Shown piece after piece: positions 15,324-30,100 of a DNA stretch of 64,000 bases. Source of the DNA: Struthio camelus (Eukaryota > Chordata > Aves > Struthioniformes > Struthionidae). The notes beneath the pieces were generated by a model. That model was not told the DNA's origin, ran no database searches, and worked only from the letters and a program-made list of their open reading frames with translations. The position numbers were made by a program, and so were the translations under genes. Within the stretch, counting starts at the first letter, position 1. Each line of letters begins with the position of its first letter. The DNA lies in NCBI RefSeq assembly GCF_040807025.1, contig NC_090951.1:4402001-4466000 (forward strand). The letters are read 5' to 3'.

Positions 15324-15720
15324 TTATCACAGCATAAATAATGGAGACATGCACAAAGGAGAACAACATCCTCTGTGTTATCTACCTTTTTTCTCCCAAA
15401 ATATGAACTTGAGCACAGGGGTACCATTCGCAGCCATCTAGGAGGTTATAAACACAGACAACATAAATAGAGTCAGCAGTCTAGGTTGAATGCTGCTGAG
15501 GGTTGCCAAGCCAGGGGTGGTGATCTGGAGTCAGTCTGCTACTTTATTTGCAGTCATATAAAGAATAAAGAAGAGGCATAACACAGCAGTGACAGCTCAG
15601 GCCACAGAGTGTCGGTGATGGAGTAGCCTTGGCTACAATCCGAGACAGGTGGGATCAGGCGCTGACATTGCCAATGTGTTATATTTTACTGATGCAATAT
15701 TATCGCAACATAAATAATGG
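15324..15720. repeat. spaced direct repeat of a 21-bp A/T-rich motif
   Basis: TTATCACAGCATAAATAATGG at 15324-15344 and TTATCGCAACATAAATAATGG at 15700-15720 differ at two positions and are 376 bp apart in the same orientation. Flanks are not obviously alike. They may be remnants of one old duplicated or dispersed repeat, or two copies of a bound motif. Confidence 0.6.
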
Positions 15721-16498
15721 TGCAAACAGAAAAAAGCTTCATTTATAATAGTCAAAAGTGACTCTAAATCTCAATTTGTCTCCAAATAAAACCCCTGAGT
15801 GCCATCACTAAGATATATGTGCTCCACTAAAGACTTTGTCTAACGATCAAGAGGCAGCCCAGAGGGAAGACTCAAATAAATACCATTTATGCCAAGGTCA
15901 CAAAGTGTGTCTTTCCAATCTGGGGCTTGGGTCACTCATGCCAGCTGGGAAAAATCATCTCAGGTAGATTTGAATGCCTACAGGCATGAGCAAACAACTC
16001 TACAACAGCCCAGTGCAGTAGACTGAGCTATTTATCACAGGCAAGGGCCAGAAACAAATGAAGTGACCTGTAAAACCAAACACTTCTGTGGCTCTAGCTG
16101 AAAGAGCACAGGATATTCCTGTTCCAGGATTCAACACAATGGCTGTGTCTAGCCGGACATGCCTTTAAGTGATTGAACTCAAGCTCTGTCTGGGCAAGGC
16201 ATCAAACTCCACAAATCTCCATCCAAACCTCACACCTGATGGCATGTTGAGCCAGGCCAGACAATGTTCTAGTTCATGTCCCACTTCTGCAGCCCCCTCT
16301 ATCCCTGCAGAAAATTGCCAGCCAGCCTGCCCTCTTTCAGAGGAAGTAGAAAAGATCAAATGCAAGCAGAGAATCTGGAAAACCAAAGCAGCTCTGTTGA
16401 AAGAAGCAGAATTTCAAGGGTAGTGTGGACCAAAGATTGAGGCCTTGTGAAACCATGTAGTTGCAAAACACCTCGAAGCACTGGCTGCAAGAACTGCA

Positions 16499-16712
16499 GA
16501 ATCACAGAGTGATATAGGCGGGAAGGGATGTCTGGTAGGACCAATTTCCCAGCAAAAGCAGGGCTAACTTCAGATCTTATCAGACTGCTCAGGGCTTTGT
16601 CCAGCTGAGTTTTGAAAGTCTCCAACGGCAGGGATCTCACGGCTTCTCTGAGTCTATGTTCCTGCGTTTGACCACACTCATTGAGTGGCTACATCTCTTT
16701 TTTGACTTTCAT
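16499..16712 (-). mobile_element. CR1 LINE 3'-end relic, antisense on + strand
   Basis: The + strand reads AATCACAGAGTG, GGGAAGGGATGTCTGG, GCAGGGCTAACTTCAGATC, CAGACTGCTCAGGGCTTTG, TCCAGCTGAGTTTTGAAAG, GGGATCTCACGGCTTCTCTG, then GTTTGACCACACTCA. This is the familiar order of the reverse-complemented CR1 3' end (AATCAYAGAATGG, GGAAGGGACC, CTCAGGGCTTTGTCCAG, CCACAGCTTCTCTG, TTTGACCACCCTCA). It is about 210 bp, 5'-truncated as usual for CR1, and mutated throughout. Confidence 0.85.
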
Positions 16713-19700
16713 GCAAATATAGCATGATCAGTTCCTGCTGATCTTTATACCCATTCGACATTACACAGACACAGAAGTGTCAGCACTGTCCAGTATTCCT
16801 AAGGGTCCAGAGCTGAAAATTTAAAGTGAGGCATTTATTCACGGACTCAAACCTTTCAGAGACCAATAATAGGTTATTTTTGTCCTAGCGACTCTTTCGG
16901 GGACTTCTACCTCAAATTTACTGAAGTGTCAGCGTTGCTATCATCTTGGAGGTAGTGCATGAAGTCTAAAATTCAGCTAAACCATCAGTGCATTTGACAC
17001 AGAGCAGGACTCCAAGGTGAGTGCAGGAAAACATAACTTCCCTGTGATCCCATTCACATCACAGATACAAAGCAAAAACTGAGGTCTGAGTCAGAAAAGC
17101 ATTTAAATTACATCAGCACCTAAGCAAAAGTTGCTCCTGAGCAACCTGCTTTAGCTGACCCTGCTTTGAGCAGGAGGATTAGACAAGATGGTCGCCAGAA
17201 GTACCGTCCTTCCTCAACCCTCCTGTGTGATTGTGCATGATTTTAGTGGAATTTAAAAACCCTTGGTGTTGTTTTGAATATAACTATGTTTAAGCATGCA
17301 TTTCTGAGGTGAAGCATTACTGGGTAGCTTGTTGATAAAAATCGTGGATTAAAACTAAGACATTTTTGACAACCAGATTTTACGAACATCCAAGCCTGGT
17401 CTGGAAATGAATTTAGTGGCTTTAACTTTTTGCTGCATGAGCTGCTTAACCCGTATATTTATTAGTGTGGCTGTAAGGGTTTCAAGGGAACCAGGATGAT
17501 TTACACTCTCTGAGGAGCTGATTCCTCTTTGTAATGCCCATGGTCATGTTGTCTCACTACCAGAGCCATGTGCCTTCTTTACTTAATTTACTGCACTGGT
17601 ATCTGAAACTGTGCAATTCCTCTGGATTCTCTCTAAAGTGTTTAGACAGATGACATTCAACAGGAAGAGAAAAAAGTCAAAGGAAAGGAAAAACACCCTT
17701 CTCACAGAACAAGAACCGCCTGTAATTTTATATATGTGGCTTCCAATTTTTTTCAGTAGCAATTTGTATATTCAAATATGCATAATTTCGATAGTAATTA
17801 CACTGCTCAAAGTACACTTTCAACAAGTCAGACTTAGTTTCTGGTACAATGAGTTTCAAGAGGAAAATACAGCCTGTTATACCCTCAGTGAAAGAAGACC
17901 CTTAAAATGTATTAAATGTTAAGTCTAGATATCAAGAGTGAGGGGCCGTAGGCAGAGCGGAAGGGTGAGATGGATATGGATAGAAAAAGGAGAGATGGAG
18001 ACGGACAGAAAAGGGAGAGAGGAGGAGAGAGGGTGGGGAGCTGCAGGGTCTGGGCATCTGCACATACCTGCACAGGTGGTGGCACTAGCCTGGGCAACAT
18101 TAGCCTCATCTTTTGCAAACTAAAAAGGCAAATATTTCCAAGCCCCAAATTCTTCAGTGACAGCTCAGCTCAGTCTAGAGAAGCAATTTGTTTCAAGAAG
18201 AGAAGGGAAGAACATATCTCGCAACCTGGAGATCAAGTTTCTCAAGCTTCTGAAAACTGTTTGAAGGGCTACAAGGCAACAGCCTCTCTGAAGATAATCA
18301 TGTCCTATAATTATGACAAAAAACTGGGAATAACACTGGCAACAGAACAGACAGCCTCTTCCTGGGGACAAAAGCCAGAACACATTGATTTATGGCAAGA
18401 GGAGGAGGGGATTTTTTTTTTTTAAACCAAGCCAATCTGAATCATCATAGAGGGAAGAACTTAAAAATAAAGACCAGACCCATCTCCTCACTCGTTTCAC
18501 TGTAGTCACTCCCTTTAACAGGTTTTCTTTTTTTGAATAAAGAGGTTTTTAATCGGTCGCTATGTTTAAGAGCCTCGAATGCGCCCATGCTCTGTATGGT
18601 GGTTTGGCCTTCACAACATCTTGCAGAAACAAGCTCCACCTTTTGGTGATGGATTACGTGAGAAATTGTGGCCGTTGAGCTGGTTTGAACATGCTGCCTG
18701 GGTACACCGGCGTCTCCAGGGGGGAACCCAGCCAAGAGGTGATCAGGTTTTAAGGTTAGGGCTCAACTGAAGTTGCTAAATCGAGTGAGTGCCCATGTTA
18801 TGTTTTCTTCTTGTTCTTCAGCCTCTTTTTGAGTTACTTAATCTGAATTGGCTAGATGGCATTAAGAACATGTGTTTCTATGTGCGTATGTGTATAAACA
18901 TACCTCAGGTTAAAACGGAATGAGGATGGAGATATGACCCAAGCCAAGGATCCAGACACACTCCAAGCTGGAGGAAAGCACCTGCCCCGATATACAGTCT
19001 GTGCTTGAAATCAAGAAAAAAAGGAGAAATACTTCAGTTTGGGAGAATAGTTTAATAGTCTACCTGGTTTTTTTTCACTTGAGCCTATTTAATGGCAAGA
19101 AGGATGAACGACGGTTTTTTTTCTAAGGCTCTAATCCAGGTAGCATAGGTCCCTTCATTTTTCTTTCTTTTGCATTTTTTAATAGGTATTTTTGCCAAAT
19201 AATTTCCTTCTCTGGCTTCTTCCACCATGTTTTGCATATGAAGGCTAAGGACATGCCTGGCTACACAAAAGGGGGTCACCATCCAGGTTAAAGATTAGGA
19301 AATAGAACAGTTTGTCAACATTTGGCCTAGAAAAACTTCTGAAATATAAATACAGATGGTTTTATTTAAAAGAGAAAAAGTCCAAATTCTACTAAAGGTT
19401 GAAACTTGTTTTCCTTCCATCTCTTTTTTTTTCCTTGAATGTTTAGTACATTGTGTTCTGCTGTTATCAAGCTTAATCACGTTTATATAATAGTGTTAGA
19501 AAATGGAAATAGAAATTGAGAGCCCTTTGGTTCTGTGGTTTATTCAAGAAATTCCCAGAAATTGAGTAGAATTCAAACATGACAAGTATTTCTGGGACAG
19601 CATTCCTATGTTAGGAAGATCGGGAGGGAATACCAGCCCAAGTAAAGTAGAATTTAGTAGGTTTAACTTACCTAATTGCTGCATCTTATGGACCACACAA

Positions 19701-20260
19701 TGAATTGTCTTCATTCAGAATTTGACCTGTAAAATGATGAACCAACATCTTCAAGCTGCTGAACTGTTGTGGCTGAAGTGCTGTTTGCTGTAGGCTCTGA
19801 TCCTGGATAAGTTGCACAAGACCTTGAAGAAAGTTCACACTTGAGTTTGTGCCCAGGTGAAGGGGGTTCTGCCCCAGCAAAATAACTTGAAGCCTTTACA
19901 GCCTGGCTCTGCCACGTGCCTCTCCACGTCAAAGTTCACTGGCTCGTGGCGGACTCCTGAATTACCAAAGAAAATTGCACAATAAATTTTACATAACAAG
20001 AATAAACTCTCCATCACATCCCTGTAAGTCAAGCCACCATAATGCATGCTGATAACCTAATATTCAGCTTTCAATAAGCTACATGATCAAGCAGCTGAAT
20101 TTCAAGATATCAGTCTAACGTATCACAGACCTGACACTTTCAATGACCTTTGGATACTACCACCTTAAAAATATCATATCATGAAAACCCCATGCTCCAG
20201 GGCTAATAATCCAATAAAACCACATCTTGTCATTGCTTCCTGTTTTGCTAACGTTTTTCA

Positions 20261-20298
20261 TCCCTCTCTCCCTCTCTCTCCCCCCCCCCCTCCGCCCC
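20261..20298 (+). repeat. (CT)n tract with an 11-C run
   Basis: Repeated CCCTCTCT units followed by eleven C at 20280-20290. Simple low-complexity sequence; no gene context. Confidence 0.9.
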
Positions 20299-23200
20299 TA
20301 ACAAAAGCAAAGGGATTCATTTGCTGCGTGAAGCATCGAGTAAATGAAAGCCCAGGACCGAGTAAAGTAATAACAGTGTTATTGCTCTAACTGGGGACAC
20401 ACAGAGATGTTCCGATTCAACTCTGTGAAGAAAAGGTTTGGGTTAAGACCATTGTTTTATCAAGAGAGGTGAAAAAAACCAACATTCCTTCGCTAAGAGT
20501 TAGATAATGTTCACTGCAGGACAGCAGTGAGCATGGAGCAGAAACAAAGTTTTGAAGATTTATTTCCCTGGGAATCTTACTGTGACTCTCTCTGCATGAC
20601 ATTTGGATAAGCTAACATGGGTAAATATGGTGAAGACAAAACCACTGCAATATGAATGTGAAACTAATTAAAACATCCTGCTCAGTTTTATCAATTTGAA
20701 GTCAGGTCCATGGGGTACACCCAGGAATCTGCTCCAGTGAGTATTTGTGCTTAGGGCTTGGATAAAGAAACAAAGAGCAAACTTTCAGACTCTGAGCTTG
20801 GATCACAGTAGGAAGGTTTGCAAGAGCTTTACCAGCCTGGATTAAATTCCAAATATTCTTGGAAAATTGGTGAGACAGGCTGAAAAAATCAAATTCCACA
20901 AAGACAAGAGTGAAGGGTGGTTCTTAGAAAGGGGAACCCAAGGGATTCGGCATGGGGAGCTAGTGACGTGGGGAGCGTGTGGTCAAGCCCCGGAGCACGC
21001 AGGAGCTCGACCAAGCCACGGACTGGTCAAGCCATCAGATGGTTATGCCACTCTCGTTCGGGGTTGCAATAACGCGAGCATTGTCCTTGCCAGGGTCACC
21101 TCATGTCGCTCGGGGCTGCAGATGAACTACTGCCCTCGTTTGGGGGTGAGAGAAGAGATGAGAATAAACGAGAGAGAAGTCAAAAGAGAATAGTTAAAAA
21201 AAAAAAAAAAAAGACTTCGGAAAACACAGCGCATGAACAAGAATTTAATTTGTCCAAGCTGGAAAAGCGGCAACAGAAGATGAGAAGTGTGTGTTCACAG
21301 CTAACGACATAAAGATTGCTATCAAGAAACCAGCAGCCAGCAGCTCTCCAAAATGTGACCAGCACCCAAAGTGGTTGCCTTTGTTTGTAACAAAGAATAC
21401 TTAAGTAGGGCAGCAAGAAAGCAATTCTAAGGACAGTTAAGGACAGGGACAGGCTCATTCCTGAGGCTCCAGCACATGCATTTTGTTAAAGGCAAGTAAC
21501 CACGGGTGAGACAGATACCTGCCAGAGATAACCTAGGTGCGTTTGATCCGGCCTCAGTGCAGAAAGGGGCAAATGGCGTCTTGCAGCTGTCTCCGGCCAA
21601 AATCACAGTGCTGCGATTTCTCCAGCTGCAAACCCTGAAGATATCTTCAGTCTTAAACACTGTTTGTAACTGATACTTTGTTAAGACTTTTTTTTTTTTT
21701 TCACTTTACATCAAACATCCTGATTGCAGCACTAAATATATATATAACTGACCTAGTAGGTTAGTCATCCACTCCACAGAGACGCTGGAAAAACTTCAGT
21801 CTGGCACAAATGCAAAGGCATATGAACCACAAGAAGAACACAGTTTTGCCATGAGGACACTGCTGGTTTTCAGTGCGGGACTGTCTACTGTCCCGTAGTA
21901 GTATCGATAGGCTTGCATGAGCAACGAGCGACACTTCTAATTTTCAGTCATCAAGATGCAAGACTGATTTACATTATGCAGAACACATGATCCGAACACA
22001 GATACTAGCATAAAGCAGGAGTGATACTTTATGATCACATTTCGATTTAAATGCTAGTTTTGTCTTTCTTAGGATTTTGAGACATTCCTTTTTAGGAAAA
22101 TTAAGAGAAAAATGCATCAGAAAAGGGAAGAGACATCACTTCTTAATCTGCAGTTCACTCATCTGTAACTGAATCTGTACCTCTGCAAACTCAAACTTGG
22201 AAAGCAAATGCTTGTGTTCGTGTGTCTTGCTAACGCACAAAGAAGTTTCGGATCTTGCAGTTCAGCTGTAGTTGTGCAATCGAATCTGGAAAGAGTTATT
22301 TACAAAAAAAGCGTACAGAACTAGTAGCTGCTTTTGCTGCAGCAAATACTAAACAGCAGTATTACAGCCCTGTAGCACGCAGTGGGAATGGCTTGAGAGA
22401 CAATACCGGAGGGAAGAGGTAAGGCACCATTCCCACGAGCTCTGCAGGCTCTCTTTGCCTGCAGGCATTAACCTGTGACTCGTCCTCCAACACCCGTCAG
22501 GACATTAGAGTGACCTTTGCACCCTGGTTAAATGAATGGAGACAAAATAAGGAAAGAAAAAGTCATTGTTTAGAGGATAAGAAAAGGTATCAGAAACAAA
22601 GGTAAGGGTTTAACTGTGGATGACCTGGTTAGTGAAGATTATTCACAGCTCCCACAGATGAGTCCCATAAGGCCTCAGATACCTGGCAGGATGCTTCACA
22701 TCTTAATCGCTCAAATTAGCATCTAGGGAAGAGCCAAAGCTCCACTGAAGCCCCACTAATGACCTCAACGACCTCAAAAAGCTTCCTTTGCACCACCCCA
22801 AATGCTCATTTTTCCCCCTTCCGGGGGCCTGTGATTTGCAGGAGCAGGATTCTTGTGCCACCTGCGCTCCCGCAGTGCCAGGCAGACCTTGGGGGGACAT
22901 ACTGCGCTCCCGAGGTAGCAAAGGCTCTGCTAAATAGGATGCAAATAACCAAGGTTTGATTATATGACGTCTAACTGTGTTGGGTAACGTTTCCCGAAGC
23001 AATCTATCCCCAGATCCAGATGAGAGGTGCTGTAAAAGCCGATAGGGGTTGCAGCTAGCAAATTATACAGGAGATTTAAGACAACCACAGAAACCATTCC
23101 TAAAGCTTTCAGCTCCATGTGCAGCTGCAGCAAGGAAGGCAAACAGGATGTCGGCTGCCTTGATAGAGGAATGTAATATAATTGAAAAGATTTGGTTATT

Positions 23201-24101
23201 ATTGTATGAGGAAATGATAAGATCTTGTGCAGAGTATGGTTTGGTCATGAAATGATATGGGAAATAAATTATGTGAGTTCTCCAGGCTTAAGACAGGAGA
23301 AACATTCAGGACAATGGGCTTATTCTCATTTCTAACAGCCACTGGTAGATGGACCAGTTATAACATTCAAGAGAACGATGTTTCATGTCTATTTGCGTTG
23401 TCTGGCTGCCAAATATGAAAAATACTTTCAGACAAACTCTGAGAAAGATTCCCACCCTTTGCCAGCACAGCTCCGCAGTCACACACCCAGCTTCCCAACG
23501 CCGCCAGCGCTGCTCCAGGCCGCAGCGTTGCAAAGCACCTGTCATCTGAAAAGGCTGTAACGCACCAACAGAAACGGGAGTGCAAACATCACAAGCAAAC
23601 AAATGGAAGAAGATACCTCTTAGCACAAGGTAACGCTCGAGGTTGCCTCTGGTGGCGAGACCTCAGACTACTCTGCTTTTCATTTGCAGGTGTCATGCAA
23701 GGGACCATACTCCAAAGGCCTCTGAAGAAGCAAACGATTGCTAGTTGGGGCTTCACCCTCAGCTACATTTCAAGCTTTGCACAGTGATGTCACCCAAACA
23801 TTTTGCAAACATTACTCCAGCAACTCACCAGTGAAAGAAAGAAAAACAACAAAACAAAAATGTTACTAAACCAAGCAAACAGAGTGAGGTTAACTAATGA
23901 AAGAACTCGAGCAGCACGTTGTTGACCTTCTGTGAGGTTAACAGCAGAATGAGTTTTGTTGATATACCTACAAAAATAGACCTAGCAACAAGAATGGATG
24001 TAGGCACTTTCACGATAATACAGTTTTGGGCAGATTTTAGCTTTGCTGAGTCAGCCACACAAGATGACTGGTCAACTGAGGCTCTCAAAATTTTAAACAA
24101 A

Positions 24102-24150
24102 GTTATATATAGATATATAGATATACACATACGCATATTTATTTATATAT
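24102..24150. repeat. AT-rich simple repeat (TATA/GATA type)
   Basis: A run of TATATA, GATATATAGATATA and TTTATTTATATAT units. Degenerate microsatellite. Confidence 0.85.
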
Positions 24151-27100
24151 GGGTGCAGCGGGAGCCCAGTCAATGCAGACCACTTGGCTCTCACATCAGT
24201 GCCAGAAGGTAAGTGTAAACTCATAGTTCCCCACCCAGGACACCAAGCCTGAGCAAGCCTGTTTGCAACACTGTCCGTGATAAATGTTCCCTGCTGTTGG
24301 GCTTGCTTCAAGGAGCAGGGCAATCCACCAAATTTCGCTCTTCCCCCTCTTAATGCGCATGATGCAAAAGGTTTGGCTGCTTAGTGAAACCCCCGACGTT
24401 GGAGCTGTTGTCTAAAGCTTTATGCCTGCCGAAACCTGAATGGGTGGCTGTTGCTGATTTTAGATCCATTATTTCATCAAGAATAATGTCTGACAATAAC
24501 CCCTGGAAATCGCTGGAAATGAACACAATTGAGCCTACTCCAATTGCATGGTAATGTCATAAGCTGGCCAAGTATAAGAACAAACTTCACCGTTCTCTGT
24601 TTTGACCTAAGAACGTGGTCGTCTTCTTTCTCCTCAATATTTCAACACCAATTTATATGATAAGAAATTAAAAACAAAACAAAACCAAGACCTATGCAGA
24701 GATGTAGGGTTTTCTCAAAGCCTCAGTACAAATTATTTTTTCATTTTTACTTATTCTGAGTTTTATTTATCAGTTCTAGTTCTTCTGCAGTCTACCATGA
24801 TTGCTCTGTACCTTTTCAGAGTAGCAGAGGTTTTGCACAAACAGCTTGTGTTTTCCAGTCTCTTCAAGAACAGAGCAAAGAGAAAACTATTTGTTTGTGA
24901 TTTTGAAAGCATCCTTTGTGCTCTTGTTTTGCAAAAGACCAGATCATATTTCCACCACAGAAAAATTCAGCAAGTGGAAGAGCGATTTGAAGGAAACTTG
25001 AAAGTGGTAGTACAGAGAAGGAAAATAAAGGACTCCTATTTTAGATTTTTCATCTCTTAAGTCTTATAATCGAGCATTATCTGACTATAGACATAGACAC
25101 GGATCATTTTTGCTAAAGCATTCAGTTGTTTATTCTTTCTGCTCTGTATGCCATGACATTTCTGGCCAGCAAAGGGCCATATATCAAATTCATACCCTTC
25201 TATTCATTTCTTAATAAAAATCAGCTAATTGCATCATCTCCTCTCCCTTCCAGATGGAGATGGTCGTTTTAATTGGCCTACTCCAACTTGTTTTCAGGAG
25301 AAGCTTTGATATTTCTGGATGTTTCTTTCTCATTTGAGAAAATAAACTTTCCAAAATGGCATAAACCTTCAATAAACTCAAACTGATTCTGAGCAAAGAA
25401 ATGCTGTGTTCAGACTAAGACATTTCTACTGAGGCCAGTGGAATTATTACTCAATGTTTGCCAGTGATATAGAAGAAAAAGTACACATTTAAATTCTGTT
25501 TAAAATCTCCTCCACTTGCAGTACCTTGGGCTTCAATGTGGTGCTTCAAATCTTTGCTGAAGGAGCTGAGTAAAGTTAATGGAAAAGTTTGCAGTATCCT
25601 TAGTTTTACAGCCCTGCAGAACAAACCAGTGCTTAATCACAGTCACTGTTTTAGCACTGAACATCCAAACTTGGCCAAATGGCTTCTCAAGTTATACCGA
25701 TTCATTTGCTTCTGTTGTGCAAAGAACTAACCCATGAAATATTTTGTGCAATCGCTCTTTCTTTTGCCCTTCCTACTAGCAGAAAAATTATCTTCCTTTC
25801 TGCATCTCAAGGCTTTTGGAGAAACAGAATATTTGTTAGAAAATAAATTAGTGGGAGAAGGCTTTGTCTTAAAAACGACAGCTCGGCTACCCCTGAAATG
25901 TTGCTGCTAGAAGGAGCACAAAGAACTGGTGGAAGACAGGACTCGCACAGCCCTCCTGAAGGACCCCCATCTTCAGCCTGTCAGATCTCTTGTATGTTTT
26001 CTGTTAATGACTATTTCTAATGCTGATGCTTACCTCACATGAAGCAGGTCATGCATTGGGATTCAAGCACCTTTAAAAAACTCTGAGGAGGTAAATTAAG
26101 TCAAGTTTACAGGTAAACAAAACATAATCATTAGGCAAACTAATTTATTTAGAGAGGCAGACAAGAAGCTGATTTAGAAAATTTTCTCAGTGACAAGCAT
26201 AGCAAATTCAATTTTGTCACAATGCCTAAGATACAGCCGTATAGCCTGCCATTCTGATGCCCCTTCTTCTGGCAGCTCTTCAGAGGAGTCATCTCTTGTA
26301 GTATGCACTTACAGCATCTAGAGCCCCATTCATGATCAAAGCCTTGGTGGCCCTCTATGTAATGATACAGTTAATACAACACAGTTATTTCTCACCAGAC
26401 TTCCAAGCCCTACTGTGCATTTGTGTTTGATGAGCATTTATTCTGGGAGGCCTTCCCATGACTAAAGTCTTCTGCAGGTCCTCTATGAAATGATGAGACA
26501 TGAAATGGTGACTGAACCTCCCCTTCAAGGCGCCGAGGCTCTTTATTCAATTACACACTACTACTTTGAATAATGTGATCCTGCTTTTTCCTGCAGGAAA
26601 TTTTGGTCTTCCCATATATACAAACAAGAACTCTTTGATGCTCATGAGCTGCAAGAGCTCAGCAGCTGCCAAAGCCAACTGTCAAAGTGCAAACAAGAAA
26701 AGATTCATCCATCCCACCACAGAGCACTGCGCTTGCAGACGTAGCGCTCAAAGACACTTTCTTTGACCTATGCTCCTGTCTTGGTTGTGCAGCCTTGAAG
26801 GGTCTGGGTGGCAGAGGAAGGCACTATCTCCCTCCCCTGCTATGGGGCTGATGGCAGCCCTGTATAAGCCCTGCTTCAGTTAAATGGGATAACGGTAACT
26901 GGCCATATATCACTGAATCCCACCTAATAGAGGCTCATACCGCCTCTCGCTGTACTAGCTGCTTCTCTGCAATTGCATCCCAATGGCACGAGGCAGGAGG
27001 GACAAATGGTGAAGCAAAGGGTGAATCTGCAAGGCTACAGAGCCAGCAGACGGGAGGTTGTGGGGGCAACCCCTCATGCTTGTCTCTCCTCATGCATCCC

Positions 27101-30100
27101 CATGCAATTCCCTGACTAGACTCACAACCTTCTCAGCTCTTGGCCACGCAGGAGAGCACAGGGGTGACCTCTGCACAGCCAAGAAGCATACATTTTTTTG
27201 CAGTGAAAATTCCCCTTTTGTCGAGTTTTCCTGGAACGGGATCATATGCTTCTAAGTTCAACCCTTGCCAAGGACCAGCCGGCAATGCTCAGGGTAAATC
27301 CCTGGCGTGCATTAGGCTACCTCTTCCCTCGACATTGTCCTCAGGAGATGCTCCCATCAGGCACAGAGCCACCGTCCGCATGGACCCATCCTCTCCATAA
27401 CCTCCGTGTAGGAGCCAAGACACGGGCTCTTCCCCCAGGACAGACTTTTGCCTGCAGGAAGATGAGACAAAAGAATAACATGAATGCAAACGCTGCTCAG
27501 CGTATCCAGTGCTAAAGATCTGGGATAAAGCTTTTCCTTTCTAACGCAAATGCTAGAGCTTGAAAATGATTTAGCCTGGTTTTCTAAGGAAATGACAAAT
27601 CAAATGGTCTGAGGGAAGCAAAGCTTAGGTGCACAGATTTGTGGGTGTTTGGCTGCCTCTCAATCCCCCCCTTCGGCTTCCCCCCAATCAGCCACTTTAA
27701 ATCAACTCTGAAGGTGCAACCCTGCGTAACTGCCCGGCTTACTCTCTTCCAGATTCAACTCTGCTTGCTGATTTCCTTCGTGATCAGCGTTGTCCAAGAG
27801 CTTATTTTGACTTGAGGGAAGGAAAATCGTGATTCAGCAGACCAGCAATACCAGCTTTCGCTAACCGATGCAATCTGAGCTGTGCTCCGAAACGCCTGCC
27901 CGGTTGCCCGAGCGCAGCAAAGCTGCCACCCCCAAGCACCTCTGCGACTCAGCAAAGCACATCATTGCCTCCGCTGCAATTTCCCCAGCGGCGGCAGTCG
28001 CCGAGGCTCCCAGCACAAGCCAGCAGGCTGCAGCCCCTCTGTGCTGAATGCTAGTGAGAGGACTTGACCTGAAAGTTTAAAGCAAAGCAAATTTCTGTGC
28101 AGATGGCCAAGGAAAAGCACAAATCGTTTGCATTGGCCCCCTGAAATATTGGCTGTGCTGTATAATTGTACCTTTACACATCAGTTTCCAAGAAAAAAAA
28201 GAAAAAGGCAACTGTGCACATTTTACCACTGAAGTCAGGTTCCTGCCTTCCCAGTTCTGTTTCTTATTCTCTCATCAAATCATTATTTTTAATGTGACTA
28301 GTTCCTAAGAGCCTGTTTTGCTATTAAGTGCTTTAATCTTAGAATCCCATTTACTATGACCTCAATCGAAGGGTTCATTCAAGCTTAATTTGTAAACATC
28401 AGTTTTGTGCAATCAGCCAACAAGTCAAGATCAGCAGCAAGTCCTTGGCCTAAGGTGTGCCAAAACCAGCACTACATCTGCAAAGCCAGCCACTCTCTAG
28501 GTGTCCTTAAATTAGGGTTGGAACAACACTCTCTGGAAGCGTAGCACAATACGGTAGGGTGCAGCACAGCCCATCTGGGAGAAAATCTCTGGGCTATGGC
28601 AGCATCAGAAAGTCTTTCACAAGGAAATCCCCCGGACGTAAAGCTAACCTGGAATATGTTGGGTCTGGTCTCCCCCACCGTCAGACCTAACTTTTCAGTC
28701 TGTCACGGTAACGTGAAGGAGAACGCCACCTCTGTTTTCTGCTTGGGAAAATGGACTTTGGTATCAGCAGTGCACTCAGAAATTCTCACCGGAAGAAGTC
28801 ACGAGCTGGCAAGGAGGGCCTTTTTCATGATCTCCTTGTGCTGCTGGGAGCAGCATAGCAGGGCCACTGAAAAGCCACGTGCTTGGGTTCTGAGAAATGG
28901 TGATCAGAAGAATACCTCACTCAAGGCCACTGCAGGTATCTAAAGGTATCGTCTTTCCTATACACCTCAAGCTATTGGCTTGTTACACCGGACGCCTTTG
29001 CCTGCATTTAACAAGAATGGAACCAGGCAAGGTCTCATGTGCAAGTGGAGGATTCAGCTTTATGAAGTTGTTGTGGTTTTTTATGGATTACACCTGCGTT
29101 CCCATGCTGAAAGATGCTCTCCTCAGCACTGTGCATCTTGAGAAGTCATGTCTTTATAGTCACAGTTTGAACAATCTATGACTTACTTAAAACAAATAAA
29201 ATAAAATAAAACAAACTGTGTGCTCAAACTTTCATGTTTTCTGGAAAGGATTTTGATTTTCAATTATTTGGGTATCCTAAAAAAAAAAAAAAAAACTTGA
29301 CAAAGAATAGCTGCTTGTTGAAATAGCTTGCTTGCTTCATATTTCAAAGGGAAAATTGGAAACACTTATGAAGGGTGTAGCTATTTACCAGTCAAGGGCA
29401 TTCTTATAAACAAAACAATATGAAACATATCCTCATTGCTGTCTTACTGTTTAATACCTTCCAGTATATCACCATGCAGAGAGCAGAACAGAATAGAAAA
29501 TACTGTATATTCCATGAAGCTTTAAAGTAAATAAAAAGGGTAAAGAAGAGTAGCATAGCAGCAGCGTGTCTTAGCTTCATACATACAGGAATTAGGAGAC
29601 ATGAGACAGGGATCAGCATTCCATCAGAAAAGCTGGAGAGAGCCTCTCAGGACATCTATCTGTAATCCCAGTTGGGCATATCAGGAAAAGTGAAGAAACC
29701 TGAAGGCCAGGAGAAGAGTTTATTTCAGCTAATAGACAAACACATAGGAAATCCTTGAACTTTTTTGATAAACTCTTCATAGAAATTCAGTGCTAGGAAA
29801 TAGATTGGTAACTGCAGCATATGTGTTTGCTATAGCTTCTCTCCAGCCCTGAGCTATCTGTGAAAAATAGATGTTCCCATGCAAAGCCTAAAACCTGCAT
29901 CTTGCAGATGGGTTTGCAACAGTGGGAGCTTGGGGAGGGCTTTTGTTCTTTCTAGTGGGGTGCAGAAGCTGTGACAGCATTTAAGAGACTGCATGCTGAA
30001 GAAAAGCAGCAGCTTATTTGTTTTAAAAAGAGCCATGATCAAATGGATTTCTATCATTTAACATCTGTAGAACAGCTGAACCTACCCTGTGCTTCATCCA

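Larger units (their letters stand above)
1..16498. other. intergenic stretch, no gene recognised
   Basis: No ORF here exceeds about 135 codons and none resembles a known protein. Contents are unique-looking sequence plus simple tracts: T18 at 2691-2708, C11 at 6415-6425, the (TC)n tract at 8935, G12 at 9250-9261 and A-runs near 11669 and 12997. A very AT-rich stretch at 9300-9420 has the look of a conserved non-coding element, but that cannot be judged from one sequence. No tRNA-type B box or other RNA gene was found. Confidence 0.6.
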
